A program made the position numbers and the translations under genes. The notes below the pieces were generated by a model. It searched no databases, was not told where the DNA came from, and worked only from the letters and a program-made list of their open reading frames with translations. Below are positions 1 through 11,476 of a stretch of DNA of 64,000 nt, in pieces. Within the stretch, counting starts at the first letter, position 1. Every line of letters begins with the position of its first letter. The DNA lies in NCBI GenBank assembly GCA_964020085.1, contig OZ026598.1:22044605-22108604 (forward strand). The letters are read 5' to 3'. The stretch is from Micromussa lordhowensis (lineage: Eukaryota; Cnidaria; Anthozoa; Scleractinia; Lobophylliidae).

Positions 1-863
1 ACAGTGGCTCTACAAACAGGCCATTTGGCAGATCTATTTGCCTGCACCGCGATACGTTCCTCGCCCGAAATTTGACGTGGCGGCGCCCAACTCGGTACAC
101 CAGGCGGACCTCCTTTTTCTGCCACATGATAAGCTGCAAAGTTTACAAATATGCGTTGACTGTTGTCGATATCGCCAGCCGTTACAAAGAAGCAGAGCCA
201 CTTACCTCGAAGGACTCTGAAGAGGTTGCGAAAGCGTTCCAGTCAATTTACAAACGCGGCCCTTTGACTTGGCCTCAGATGCTGCAGGTTGACCCTGGAC
301 GCGAGTTTATGGGCGGGCTTACAAAAGAAATGGAAACACACAAAACTTACATTCGTCGCGGCCGCACTGAAATTCACAGAGATCAGGCTATTGTCGAGCG
401 TTTCAATCGTACGCTTGCTGAGCGTTTGTTTGGCCATCAATACGCCATGGAGATGCTTATGGAAGAAGGCAAGCGGTCAACTGAGTGGGTGAAAAGACTG
501 CCCGATGTTGTCGGTGCTCTGAACAACGAGGTGACAAGTCTCATTGGTAAAAAGCCCACTGTTGCTATCAAAGACAAATCGGTCCCCCTGTTGCCGACAA
601 AATATAACAGACCTGTTGGTCTTGCCGAAAAGAAACTTCCACCTCTCATTAATGTGAGATATTTGTATCAGCCTGGCGAACTTGAGGGTGGAACTAAAAG
701 AGCAACTGACCCTATCTGGTCTTTGAAAGTCTACCAAGTCGTTGAAAATAAAACTAAACCTGATTCACCGGTTGTCTATTATTTGTCTGACGGGCCGAAG
801 CGCGGCTTTGTTCGCGAAGAGCTGTTGGTTGTGCCGCCTAATACACAGCTGCCCCCAGCCTGA
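1..863 (+). pseudogene. Polinton integrase, partial and frameshifted
   Basis: Retrovirus-like DDE integrase that would insert the element's DNA in the nucleus. The frame is open from position 2 (motif HQADLLFLPHD near 95-130), then a one-base shift near 129-145 moves it to the frame ending with TGA at 861-863. The catalytic triad is visible: D in QADLLF, D in QVDPGREF (near 290) and E in QAIVERFN (near 390). The C-terminal ~70 residues (LYQPGELEGG...GFVREELL) look like the SH3/chromo-like tail of Polinton integrases. The N-terminus lies outside the window. Its 3' end overlaps the convergent polymerase by 26 bp. Family call is firm; an inactive copy is inferred from the frameshift, which could also be an assembly error. 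Confidence 0.85.
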
Positions 864-3746
864 AATGCCCGTATGCCAGGGTTTGTATGCCGTCATCTGC
901 TATCCATCGCTTTGTATCAAATGGCGATAGCGATATCTTGTTCATGCACATTCCGTACATTTCGTGGCCCTCGCTCCTCAAGATTTTCATTTTGTGCATG
1001 AACTGCCTCCTTTCAAAGAGCGCTTCTTTGTAATGATCGTGTGTTATCTCTTTCTCGATCACATTCTTTTTCATGCCCTTCGCCTTCTTTTCGTTTTTTT
1101 TTTTGCCCTCTTTCAGGACTGAGTACATCTTCGGCCTTATCGCAACGACTTCCTCTATCGCCAACCTCCGCACTCATCTTTCATCTTGCCTAAAACCTTT
1201 TTGTTTCTGTTGTCGTAGAGCGGATTGTCTCTGGGGTAGTTGTTTGTGTCATACAGCCATGAGTTTTCCTTCATGTCTTCGTAAACATATTCTGTCTGGA
1301 TGTCTAAGATCAGGCTGTCTGTGTCTGTGTAGACCAGCTGACATTTGTGGCCGTATCTGGCTTTCAAGTAGTTGTAGTAAAAGTCATACATCAATATCTT
1401 GCTGTTCTCGAGAATCGTCATGCCTGTGTACACGGGCTTGTTCAGCACCAGCTTTGTTTTGCGCATGTGTATGCCTGCCATGTCGTTTCCAAAGATCGCG
1501 AATCTGTCAAAAGATGGGCTTGACAGCAGCTTTCGGATCTTATCATTTTCCCAGTCTCTCACTATCTTCACGTCAACACGGTTTCTCAGGTTCTCCATCG
1601 TCTTGCGAAACACTGAGTTGTTCATCAGCTTGTAGAAGTCTGTTTCAAAGTCGCTCTTTGCCTGTTTTCGAAACTCCGTGTTCATCTGGATGTATGGCTC
1701 CATCCACGGCTCCTGATCAAACTCTATCACTCCGTGCACTTTCTTGAGCCGCATTCCCTGCCTGAGATAAAACTGCAGGTTTCTGTAATGGGTCACGTAC
1801 TTTTCTTTGTCTTCCAGCGTCAGCACCAACTTCTCTGTGTTCGGCATGGTTAAATCCAAGTCGGCCATAAGCCGCCGCTGGTATTCCGACATCTGCTCGG
1901 GGTTGATCACTTTCTTTTCCGGCGCCAGCAGGTAGTCATTGTGGGCGTCGTGCAAGTGTGCGGGGTATTCGAGGTCCACCTCCAGTATCCAGCCCTTCTT
2001 CGAATTCGGCTTCATCTTTATTATCTGCTCTTCTGTCGGCATGACCCGCTTCCAATGAAAGCCGCTCTTCAGCAAAGGCAAGCTCATTGCCCATCTGTAG
2101 AGGTTGTTGGCATCGAGATATGTGATGTAGTTTGTTGGTTGGGCCGGGTCGTATCCTTCGACTCGCGGGTTGTTTGCCTTCACGTACCTCTTGCTTGCCA
2201 TTGATATGCCGCCTCTCATTCCCCTCTCGATCATCAGATGCATGTCCAAGTCCGTCAGCAGCTCCAGCTCTGCTCCTGTCTTTTTCAGCAAAGCGTCCCA
2301 ACTCAAGCCCGGCGTGGTGTAGTAATGTGCCGGATCCAGCCCGTATTTCTCCTGGCAAACCTTTCTAAAGTTTTCAAACACGTCTGCTAAAAGCAGCGTG
2401 TCTGTGGCCACGTACCAGTTGTGGTAGTCGCCGAGATTTCTGCATCCTAATGCCTCCCAGACCTGCTTTGCGTGCCCATACTCTTCATCTGTTATTCCCT
2501 TGCCACTCAGGCTTGAGTAGAACTTTTCTTTCTCTGGGAGTTCTGTTTCCCCAAACCTTTCAAACGAGTCCATGTACTCGTATGGGTAGATGCCTTTCTT
2601 CAGCAGCAACTGCCGCTTGTTTTCTTCTGGCATCAGTTTTTTCATGATGGGGAAGTCATCGACCCCCTTCACCAGCTTGTCAAGGCTGCTCAGCAGGAAA
2701 TTCACGCTGTCGATGAATCTCAGGTTTCCGAGTGAAAATGAGATGTATTTTTCGGTGTTTGTCGGGATGCATTTGATTTCTCCCTGAACCCTCGCCATCG
2801 CCTGCATCAGCAGGTGGCCATCATAGCCTTTCAAGTTGTGAAAGATTACTGGTATTGGTATTGTTTTCGGGTTTAGTTTGAGCTTAAAATTGCATTCGTT
2901 ATGGGCGGCGCCTCGATAGTTTCCTGTCATGTGATCGTGGTCTCTCACTGAATCTTTAAAGTTGGGTACAAGCAGCGGATCTGCACAGAATAGGCATGTT
3001 TCCTGGGTGTTTGCGATCCATTGATCGATTACGTCTTTTGGTTGTCTCCTTTCGTGCGGAACGTATCTATTATTTACCGCCTGGTGATAGCATCTTCTGT
3101 GGCTTTGCTCGCTATATTTTCCTGAATCAGGATCATACACCCCCATCGAATCGAGATAGAGGTCTTTATGCAAACTTTTGTTGCAAATATGACATTCTCC
3201 AGCGTTCCTGTGTTTTTTCCAGTCTTCATTTGTCATTACAAGCGGCCTTTTGTTTTCCATGTCTTTTCGCATTTCCATTTCATGGTTCTGGAGTTATCTC
3301 AGAAATATGAATACCGCATCTTCACCCCTGTAAGTGTATGGCCCAAAAGTCTGCCCGTCGCTCCTCACAACCACATAAGAAAACCCGCAGGGCTCATGCT
3401 TCTCTGTTTTCATGGTAAAGCTTTGTTTGTTGTCTGGCTCGCATGTGGCCATCTTTCTCACTAGGCATTCAAAGTCTGCATAAACCACATAGGGCGCTTT
3501 CATCTGCTTGTGGTGGTTCGTGAAAGACATCTTGTTTTCGCCTTGTTTCGGCATGTTCGTTCTTGTCGGGCTTTTCAGCAGCCCTTTACATTCAGGCTTG
3601 TGCCTTTCCAGAAGATCTCTCCTTGAATAGCCGTGAAGACAGCGTTCGCAGAAATGCTTGCTTTCATTATGCCTGTTTTGGTCGTATAAAAGTGCTGAAA
3701 GCCTTTTCACAAGGCTGTAGTGCGTGTTTTCGCCATATGATGCACG
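838..3746 (-). pseudogene. Polinton protein-primed DNA polymerase B, frameshifted
   Basis: Family B, type 2 DNA polymerase that would replicate the element by protein priming. Three open segments follow each other on the minus strand: 3746-3294, 3278-1155 and 1173-838 (stop at 838-840). Frame changes lie near 3285 and 1160. In order I see a Cys/His cluster (HFCERCLHGY), exonuclease I (YADFECLV), an endonuclease VII/HNH-like insert (CLFCADPL...RDHDHMTG), exonuclease II (FHNLKGYDGHLL), polymerase motif A (YLDANNLYRWAM), motif B (LMNNSVFRKTMEN) and motif C (YTDTDSLILD). Motif B usually reads FGKTMEN, so G to R is a likely damaging change. An in-frame stop at 3747-3749 and the missing N-terminal few hundred residues show 5' truncation. 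Confidence 0.88.
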
Positions 3747-3779
3747 TTATAGGATCGTTTTTTACCTTTTTTTGCTCTT

Positions 3780-4810
3780 ATTACCCGTAATAACGTAATG
3801 GCGCTCCTGTCAGAGTAACTCATGCTCCTGTTATAGCTATACCCCATAATGAGAACTATAGCTAACTAGAAACTGGTGGTAACTGGGTTGTTACATAACG
3901 GGTCCATTAAAAAAATAATCATAATAACGTAACAGACCACTGAACAATACTGAATTACCGTAATACCGTAACAGGTCGACTGAAAATTATTGTTTACCGT
4001 AAACCGCTCGTAATAGTGTAACAACGTAACAGGTCGACTGAAAAATACTGTTTACAGAAAACCGCACGTAATAGCGTAACAACGTAATGGGTCGACTGAA
4101 AAATACTGTTTACAGAAAACCGCCTGTAATAGCGTAACAACGTAACAGGTTGACTGAAAATTATCGTTTAACGTAACGGGTCGACTGAAAAATACTGTTT
4201 ACAGAAAACCGCCCGTAATAGCGTAACAACGTAACGGGTCGACTGAAAAATACTGTTTACAGAAAACCGCCCGTAATAACGTAACAACGTAACAGGTTGA
4301 CTGAAAATTATCATTTAACGTAACGGGTCGACTGAAAAATACTGTTTACAGAAAACCGCCCGTAATAGCGTAACAACGTAACAGGTGGACTGAAAATTAT
4401 CGTTTAACGTAACAGGTCGACTGAAAAATACTGTTTACAGAAAACCGCCCGTAATAGCGTAACAACGTAACGGGTCGACTGAAAAATACTGTTTACAGAA
4501 AACCGCCCGTAATAGCGTAATACCGTAACAGGTCGACTGAAAATTATTGTTTACAGAAAAGTGCCCGTATTAATGTAATAACGTAATAGGTCCACTAAAA
4601 AATGTTGTTTACAGAAAAGCGCCCTTAATAACGTAATACCGTAACAGGTCGACTGAAAATTATTGTTAACCGAAAAACGCTCGTAATAGCGTAATACCGT
4701 AACAGGTCGATTGAAAAATATTGTTAACCGAGAAGCGCTCGTATTGGCGTAATAACGCAACAGTTCCACTGAAAAATATGGTTAATCGAAAGCGCTCGTA
4801 TTAACGTACA
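3780..4810. repeat. Tandem array of 58-bp and 31-bp units
   Basis: The core GTCGACTGAAAA recurs at about 3975, 4033, 4091, 4149, 4180, 4238, 4296, 4327, 4385, 4416, 4474, 4532, 4590, 4648, 4706 and 4764. Spacings are 58 bp, with 31-bp short units at 4149-4180, 4296-4327 and 4385-4416. Units also carry CCCGTAATAGCGTAACAACG. Short units lack the middle CTGTTTACAGAAAACCGC part. Divergence rises toward both edges. Short open frames inside it are repeat artefacts. Confidence 0.9.
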
Positions 4811-4824
4811 ATTATAGGGTTTTG

Positions 4825-4985
4825 CATCGGTGTAAAAACCTGTGAAGGTTTTTTCTGTTTTGTAGCTGTAGCTATTGTTATGTTTAGGGTCTATTATGTT
4901 TACTTCTTTGTATTCTTTGTTTTACGCCGTTGGTGAGTGTTACAGGCTTTTACACCGAGGATGACCCAAAACGTAACAGGTCGAC
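4825..4985. repeat. Inverted-repeat insertion interrupting the 58-bp array
   Basis: CATCGGTGTAAAAACCTG at 4825-4842 is matched, inverted with small differences, by CAGGCTTTTACACCGAGG at 4943-4960. A further copy of the array core (GTAACAGGTCGACTG) follows at 4974-4987. The distance from the previous core (4764) is 216 bp, about 158 bp more than one 58-bp unit, so this looks like a small inverted-repeat element inserted in the array. Confidence 0.5.
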
Positions 4986-5182
4986 TGTCCGAGAGAAGGA
5001 CTCCTCGAGAGCCAGCGCGATGATAACACAAAGAAAGTTCGATATTTACATATGGAATGGAAAATCGTTAATTAAGCCACGAAAAGTACTCAAAACCACA
5101 TTCATAATTGTAAGTTTTCAAAAGGTGTGATGCATGGTAAACAAATACCACTTCAATGAATTTGTGAGTTCCCCTCCCCTTG

Positions 5183-5212
5183 CCCCCCCCCCCCCCCCAA
5201 AAAAAAAAAAAA
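5183..5212. repeat. Poly-C/poly-A run
   Basis: A run of 16 C followed by 14 A. Low complexity, with no coding content around it. Run length is likely to be unreliable in assembly. Confidence 0.9.
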
Positions 5213-5315
5213 TACATATCGATAGATTTGTCGAGTCAAGTCGGTACAAACGCCGGTGGTAAAGAAATATTTATTTAGTGTGTTATTTAATTTTTAGGTT
5301 TTTTTCTATTGTTGT

Positions 5316-8300
5316 ATGATTCCGTTTCGTGACTGGCTTTCTTTCCGCGAGTATTGAAATACTTTAAAATCAAGGAGGCGATTGCCAGCAAACTATCTGA
5401 GCGAAAGCGTGCTCAAGATGAGGTAAATGCGACTTTCGACAAATTGAAAAGTCTCTGGAACCCAGATGATTTCAACGCAAACAACCTGACACTCACTGAA
5501 GACCAAGCTCTTCTACTGATTTCTTCAAAGTTGAGTTTCTATGGTGTACTCGTTTTAAAGTTGGCCTTAAATCACGTACCTGTTACCTACAGAACTACAC
5601 TAAGAGGGACAAGTACCCCGATTCGTTACACTTTGGTTGCAGCAATCATGAACAAGAAAGGTTTTTCGGTATCGCCTTGTGACGTGCAGCAATATGCCGA
5701 AGTGTTGGAGCGCTTTTGTCAAAACTTCCTGTCCTCTACCCTGCAGTTACAAGACGTTTTATGGGAACTAACCGCAGAGGGCGAGTATCGATTCAACAAA
5801 TTTATTGCTCCACCTGTTGAGTCATGTTTGAAGTGCGACGAAACCCTTGGAATGCATAATCGCCCCTCCAAGGCTGTTGTATATGGATCGGGTGGTCCAT
5901 TACCAGCTAGCAAGATAACGCTAGAATGCAAGCACTGCAAGATCCAATACGGCGTAGGCCACTTTTCTGATGACAGTGGTCGTCATTTATACCCCAGAAG
6001 TATTCAGTCGCCATTAATTGAAGCCAGCAATGTTTCATACATGGAAAGAGATCTTTATAAGTGGATTCCAAGTCTTGGGTAAGTGTGATTTCATTTTGAA
6101 TACCTTTCACTTTATGTCAAGTGAGTTCTTAAGTTTTGTGAGGGCGATTTGAACACCAATCTTTAGTCTCGCACAGTCTCTCTTGTTTCACGGGCCAACT
6201 TTCAACGCAACTATGTTGCGCCATGGATAGTAAAGAGTCTTCTACTATCCATGGTTGCGCGTTAAATGTAAAAGGCGAGGGCAAAAACCGTCAACTTGTC
6301 GTGCAACATTGTTTCGCGTTTTTCACCTTGCGTACAAACTTGTTGCGCAACTTAAGTATTTGTTGCAGGTTGAAAAAAGTTGTTGCGAAAAGTAGAGTGG
6401 GAGTCTACTTAATTGTTTCCCTCGTTTTTCATCAAACTCATAACTTGTCACGCAACAAATGTTGTCGCTGGCGCAACATACTAGTAGTTACATTAAGAGT
6501 GATGATTTCTGAATTAACATATAAATTTTCCTAAGGATGTTGCGGTTTTTTTAAAAAAATGAAATCATTTCATAAAGAACTGGATAAATTTCCGCTTTAT
6601 TACTGTCATTAATGTGCATTTATTGGCTGTCGAAAAAATAGTCTCCTTTGCAACGCTCCTCCCCACAATGTTCTGTGGTTGGCAAAATTTAAACACCAAA
6701 AGACCTGTTTGGAAACAGTGAGTATCGATATACCGTCCAGTGAAAACTATCTAAATATGAACAGGTTCTGGCGTTATCATTTTTTGTCTTGCTCTATTTC
6801 AGAAACCATTGTTGGGTGTCTTTCAGTGGCTTTTCAGAGGCCTACAATGAGATTTTTTCCCGAGGGGTAGAAAAGTTTATCACAATGGTACCAGGTTGGT
6901 TTTAATTTGTGCAATAATGAGTCGATTCAAGTGAGATTCTCTTGTTTTGTCCAGAAAAAAAATTATCAGAAATATGTTAGTAAGCCTTGCAAATTTAAGA
7001 CAAGGAAAATAATAGACCGGCAGTTGATTGTAATAGTTGACCTAAACCAGCAGTTACTTACATGTATCCACCACTCGAAATGTTTCTTTTCTAAGGTGAA
7101 ATTAATTGGGCATGAAATTTTGTACATATCCTTATGTCTACAGTTTCTTCTGTATTGCTCTAGTGGCTCGGTATTGTCAATTTTTCCTAAAATAAATCGG
7201 CTCTCCGTTGTTTTATCTCTTCCAACCAACAAATCCCAAAATTATTTGGTGCATGCTCTTCAATTGGCTTTTCAAAAATTTCATTAAAAAGATTCCGTTG
7301 CATTCTATTGAAATTCCGGTAATGAATTGCAGGACGTGATGAGGATGGTGAAGTAGATGCTGATGCTGATTTAACCAAGGAAAGTGCAGATAGAGATAAG
7401 ATTGGTATGTCAAGTGCGTGTGTTATTTCTAACCGTGCCCTTGCTCAATGAAATGCATTGGAGTGTCTGGGCAGTTATCATGGGGGGAGTGGGGGGGGGG
7501 GGGATAACAAGAAAGCTTGGGTATACAACCTAGTTCCCGAAACTCTTACCCTAAAAGAAAGAAAAATTGCTCTTTTACCATAAGTACCGTATTTACCCGT
7601 GTATAAGTCGATCCCGTGTATAAGTCGACCCCCCATTTTGGAGCCAAAAAAATAAGTTTTTTTCTCATTTCTGGATAAGAATTTTCTTGAAAAACCAATC
7701 TCATATCTTCGAATTTTCTTTCAGGTATGTTATAGTTACACGAAAAAAATCACAGCAAGTTTGGACGTAAAGTTTATTATTGCATGTACACCAGCGTTGA
7801 AGCATGTTTTAGCGACAAATATAAGCTGCATTTTGTTCATAATTTTTGAAATAAGCTTACAAAATCACACATACTAATCTTTAACGAACCTTTATCGTTG
7901 TGGAGCATTGTGAAGCAGGTTTACAAGACAGGCTAAACGCCAAGGAAGCTCAAGAAACTTTGAAAATGCTTCGATAAGCAAAGTGCCACGATGCCTTGGA
8001 AATTGGTAACCGAGCTAGCTCCTAGGACCACACACGCTCACATGGTTACAAAGCCAGGTTACTAAGCAGCAAACTTTCGTAGCTACAACTGTGGCTTTCG
8101 TTGAGCAGACTTGCCACGGTATTTGCAACAAATATTACTTCTTTATTCTAGAAATGTGCCAGTGAGTATCTACAACATTCAGCTTTACGTTAGGAGATCA
8201 TTCTTAAAGCATTTTAACTTGAACCGCTCAGGTCGATCAAGGAAAAGACATCGTAACTTGCACCGTGTAAAAGTGGATGTTCGTTGACATATGCGACAAT

Positions 8301-11300
8301 TGTTATGCTAATTTGTCCTGACCATCTTTTTATCTCAGTTTTTGACCCATGTATAAGTCGATGGCGACTTTTTGGACCAATTTTTAGGCTATAAAAGGTC
8401 GACTTATACACGGGTAAATACGGAAACAATGTACTGACCTTACCAAAAAAAATTGATGCCTTTTATTATTAGTTTCCCAATACAGGCAGATTTTAAAGGG
8501 TGGGTGAAGGGCTTTTGGCATGTTCTTGCAGATAATGATGAGAAAGTGATATAGGCTGCCTTAACAAGAGTGTATAATTATATGCTGATGTAATTAATTG
8601 CAGTAACCCACCTAATAATCCGACCATTAACACTATTCCTCTCTCAGAAATTCAAACATCAGCCGGAGAGTCCAGTTCAACTTTAACCCAAGACAAATCT
8701 ACCAAAGGTGTGTTAAAAAAAGCATTATTTATAATATTATTGTTTGTTTGGTATTTTAAGTTAGAAAATTTATTGATTGATTGTGACCTGATGGTTTAAT
8801 TTTTCTTTAGCCAATCTTCCTGGAGAGATTTCAAGCAAATGTGTTGCCAAATTCTACTGGAAACAGGAGCTTGCAGAAGAGTTAGATGATTTGGGTTTAC
8901 ATGAGAACTGGGTGTTTGCTGCCAAAACAGGACCTTTGTGTGGTTTAGAAGAGGATGCCATGGAACACGTTGAGAAGACTCGTAGTGAAAATCTATGTAG
9001 TCATGATTGCACACCTAGTTGTCAACAAAAAGGTCAACTTTAATACTTCCTAGACTAACTTGTACTGTACTTTAGATTTTACAGGTTCATATAACTTTGA
9101 ATATTATATGAGCAAAGTTTTGCATCTTAAATTTTTTTACAACAACATCAATGGTTCTATTAGGATTACTAAAATTATGTAAAAATGACAATGAATAATT
9201 AACAATTAGACCCATAGCCACTATGGACCTTGAGGGCGAAGGGTCTAATTGTTTTAGTATCACCCAACTAGTAGGACTGAAAAGGCAATGATAACGTTCG
9301 TTCATTTTCATTCATTCATTTTTTATTTGCCATTTATGCAATATTTCACAGTAGTTTTATACAGAAAAGAAAAATTAAATGGCAAAGAGACCTGAAGGAA
9401 ATCATGGGGCTTATACTAAGTCAGGTCTCCTCACTTAAAAAAAAACAGGTCTTAATATAAATTTGAATTTGAACATTGGCAAATGCAAGCTGAAGAAAAA
9501 TTTATTTGGGGAAAAACGAAAGAAAAACCAGCAAATTTCGCTACTCGATCTAGTACCCTAGTAGCGTAGCCAATCAAGATGAAGGATATACATAATATTA
9601 GTCCACTAGGCTGATTAGATTATTTATCCTCGTCAAAGTAGTTTAAAGGATATCTAAAAAATAAGACACTTATTTCTCGTCAACAGGTTGCGGCATCGTG
9701 TATGTGGCTGATGGCAACTGGAAACTGAAGTATCCACAGTGTATGTGGAAAGTCCCTATTACAGTTGAGGGTTTCAACCAAGTCAACTACCCAAACATTT
9801 GCCCCCTCTCTCCGGAAAGAGGCCAGGCCTTTTGCAAATCCCATTGCAAAATGGCAGCCCAAAACAAACTTCCTCATGGATTACATGAGTTCCTTCGATA
9901 TTGTGGCATTCAAGGTAGCTGTGGGCTGTTACATTACTTCAATTTTATGTTTTGCATGCAAGTATTTCTTGTTATTGCCATGTTGACCAAAAAATAGACG
10001 CAATAACAGCTGTCACCAACCTAAGGTCATTATTTGCTTCAAAGTTTTTAGGGGTACTATTATTTTTCTTAGTTGGCCTAATTTCTCTCTTCCCCTTGTG
10101 ATCAATACCAGCTTCTTGTGGGGTTTTGCCTTCCTTATTTACCCAACAAAAGAATCTTCAAGTTTTAACATATTTTCACTTTTTCAGGCGATCATGACAG
10201 AAATTCAAAGTCAACACATGAAAAAATTGAAGAGAAACTAAAATCTTGTACCCAGACTGACAGCACAGCTGAACAAGTAGATACAACAACATATCAAGGT
10301 ATGCACTAGTTTTGAATTAGAAACCAACATATCAATCTTGAATAAAGAATATTTATATGCATGACATACCGATAATTTTGTAGCAATAGTTGAATTGTAT
10401 CACATTTTTTTATTCCACCAGGAACTGGCCAATTTATTCGTTCACACAGCAGGTTTCTAAAAGATTGTGCTGAACAGGTCCCTACAACATGCAACAAAGA
10501 TACGGGTGGTTGCAAGACGTTGCACAGTTGGTCAAGGGGTGTCTTCTTTGTCGTAAGTGCTGGTGGGCACATAGAATATTGGCAGCCTATATACAGGTAA
10601 GGATGCATGTAATTTAGACGAGTTCCAATAAGTCCCTTATGTACATGTTTATTAATGTCATGTAAAATTGATCATTGAGTAATGGGTATTGCTATCTTCT
10701 TAAGGATTTACAGATTATGTTGCACTGACAGTCTTTATCAGGTCGTGTGTGAATAGATATGTGAAATTACAAAGTAGTATTGTTTGTTTTATCTGATTGC
10801 AAGTCAGCATAGCTGGGTTTTGAGCCACAGACTACTTACTATTATGAAAATGTTGAAAAAATATGTTTACAGTATATCTATTATACATAAAATTCCTGTT
10901 TTCATTTGTCAGGTCTGAATCACCCACTCAGGCTTTCTTAATATTAATCCTTTGGTTGTACCGGAAGTTCAGACCATTGTTAGACGGGGGAATGTCTTCT
11001 CAAGCAGTTCAAGAACTAATGACCAAAACAATATTGGCATACGACAACATGTGCCATGTTGATGGATTAAAGGCTGCAGCAAAAACCCTCCCCTTTCCAG
11101 AGCCACTGGATAGAGTCTGGTCATCTATTATCAAGGTTATTGACAAACTGCATATTCGTAACCACAAGGATGCTAAATGCAAAACACTCTACAACCCAGA
11201 GGGTAAAGTACCAGAAGGGTTTAATACTATGGCTGCAGAACAAACATTTGTTTGGGCAAGTAGGCTTAAGCGCATTGTGTGTGCCATGCCGAGACAACAT

Positions 11301-11405
11301 CAGTTTTTCTACTTGCATCGTGCAGTGAAACGTCGCAACAAGTACACTCAGCATTGCCACAACTTAAGCAAAATCCCTCTCCTTCCAAAACAGTCCATTG
11401 TTTGA
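5316..11405 (+). CDS. KDZ-type transposase gene with CxC-like clusters, nine exons
   Basis: Exons with GT..AG borders: 5354(or earlier)-6078, 6827-6894, 7333-7404, 8648-8707, 8811-9032, 9687-9914, 10188-10298, 10422-10596, 10913-11405 (TGA). All phases match and the sum is 2154 nt, 717 residues from 5354. Exon 1 has a zinc cluster (CLKC ~155, CKHC ~193) like the CxC5 cluster of KDZ transposases; exons 5-6 hold a second Cys-rich block (LCSHDC, CQQKGCG). Candidate catalytic residues are D in VADGNWKL (~391), D in YDNMCHVDGLK (~596) and E in AAEQTFVW (~660). The start is unclear: 5354 is TTG, and an ATG at 5316 reads MIPFRDWLSFREY before a stop, one base out of frame with exon 1. KDZ proteins cut and paste DNA; a domesticated host gene of the same family (HMGXB3-like) is the alternative. 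Confidence 0.78.
6180..6500. repeat. Hairpin/GTTGCG-rich repeat in intron 1 of the KDZ gene
   Basis: A perfect inverted pair CCATGGATAGTA (6221-6232) / TACTATCCATGG (6243-6254) sits in a stretch with repeated GTTGCG and GCGCAAC words (for example near 6210, 6250, 6345, 6380, 6455, 6470). Likely a small palindromic non-autonomous element; ends not defined. Confidence 0.5.
7482..7503. repeat. G-rich run
   Basis: Near-pure G tract inside intron 3 of the KDZ gene. Low complexity only. Confidence 0.85.
7587..8423. mobile_element. Non-autonomous DNA transposon (MITE) in intron 3 of the KDZ gene
   Basis: Starts CCGTATTTACCCGTGTATAA (7587) and ends with its exact inverse at 8404-8423; the match continues inward through AGTCGA. 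The word TATAAGTCGA recurs just inside both ends (near 7620 and 8350), so the ends carry subterminal repeats. 837 bp, no transposase coding capacity. The flanks (TA before, AA after) do not give a clean target duplication. It lies wholly within an intron of the KDZ gene. Confidence 0.85.
9203..9580. repeat. Palindromic repeat in intron 5 of the KDZ gene
   Basis: CAATTAGACCC (9203-9213) pairs with GGGTCTAATTG (9241-9251). It is followed by TTTTAGTAT...ACTAGTAG and, near 9560, AGTAGCGTAGCCAATCA. The same words occur in the element at 63562-63856, so the two are probably relatives. Boundaries approximate. Confidence 0.55.
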
Positions 11406-11476
11406 AATAATGCACATTATTGTTATTGCTCATCAAATGTAAATATATCTGTTTCTATATAATTAAGCAATGAAAG

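Larger units (their letters stand above)
1..4810. mobile_element. Polinton/Maverick remnant, left end outside window
   Basis: A retroviral-type integrase (+) and a protein-primed family B DNA polymerase (-) lie tail to tail, a gene pair diagnostic of Polinton/Maverick elements. Both genes are frameshifted and the polymerase lacks its N-terminal region. Upstream of the polymerase lies a 58/31-bp tandem array, such as is found in subterminal parts of these elements. No capsid, ATPase or protease gene is visible here; they could lie left of position 1. The right boundary is uncertain and no 6-bp target duplication could be recognised. Confidence 0.8.

Noticed and set aside
1073..1747. Long plus-strand ORF opposite the Polinton polymerase
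   Set aside because: Antisense shadow of a strongly supported polymerase frame.
3780..4810. Regularly spaced repeats resembling a CRISPR array
   Set aside because: Units are contiguous 58/31-bp tandem copies without unique spacers, there are no cas genes, and the DNA is eukaryotic.
4930..5130. 66-codon plus-strand ORF
   Set aside because: Overlaps the array edge and an inverted repeat; composition and position give no support for a gene.
5354..5356. Start codon of the KDZ gene at 5354
   Set aside because: The triplet is TTG, not ATG; kept only as the first base of the open frame.
11121..11360. Minus-strand ORF opposite KDZ exon 9
   Set aside because: Shadow of the plus-strand exon, which carries the conserved motifs.
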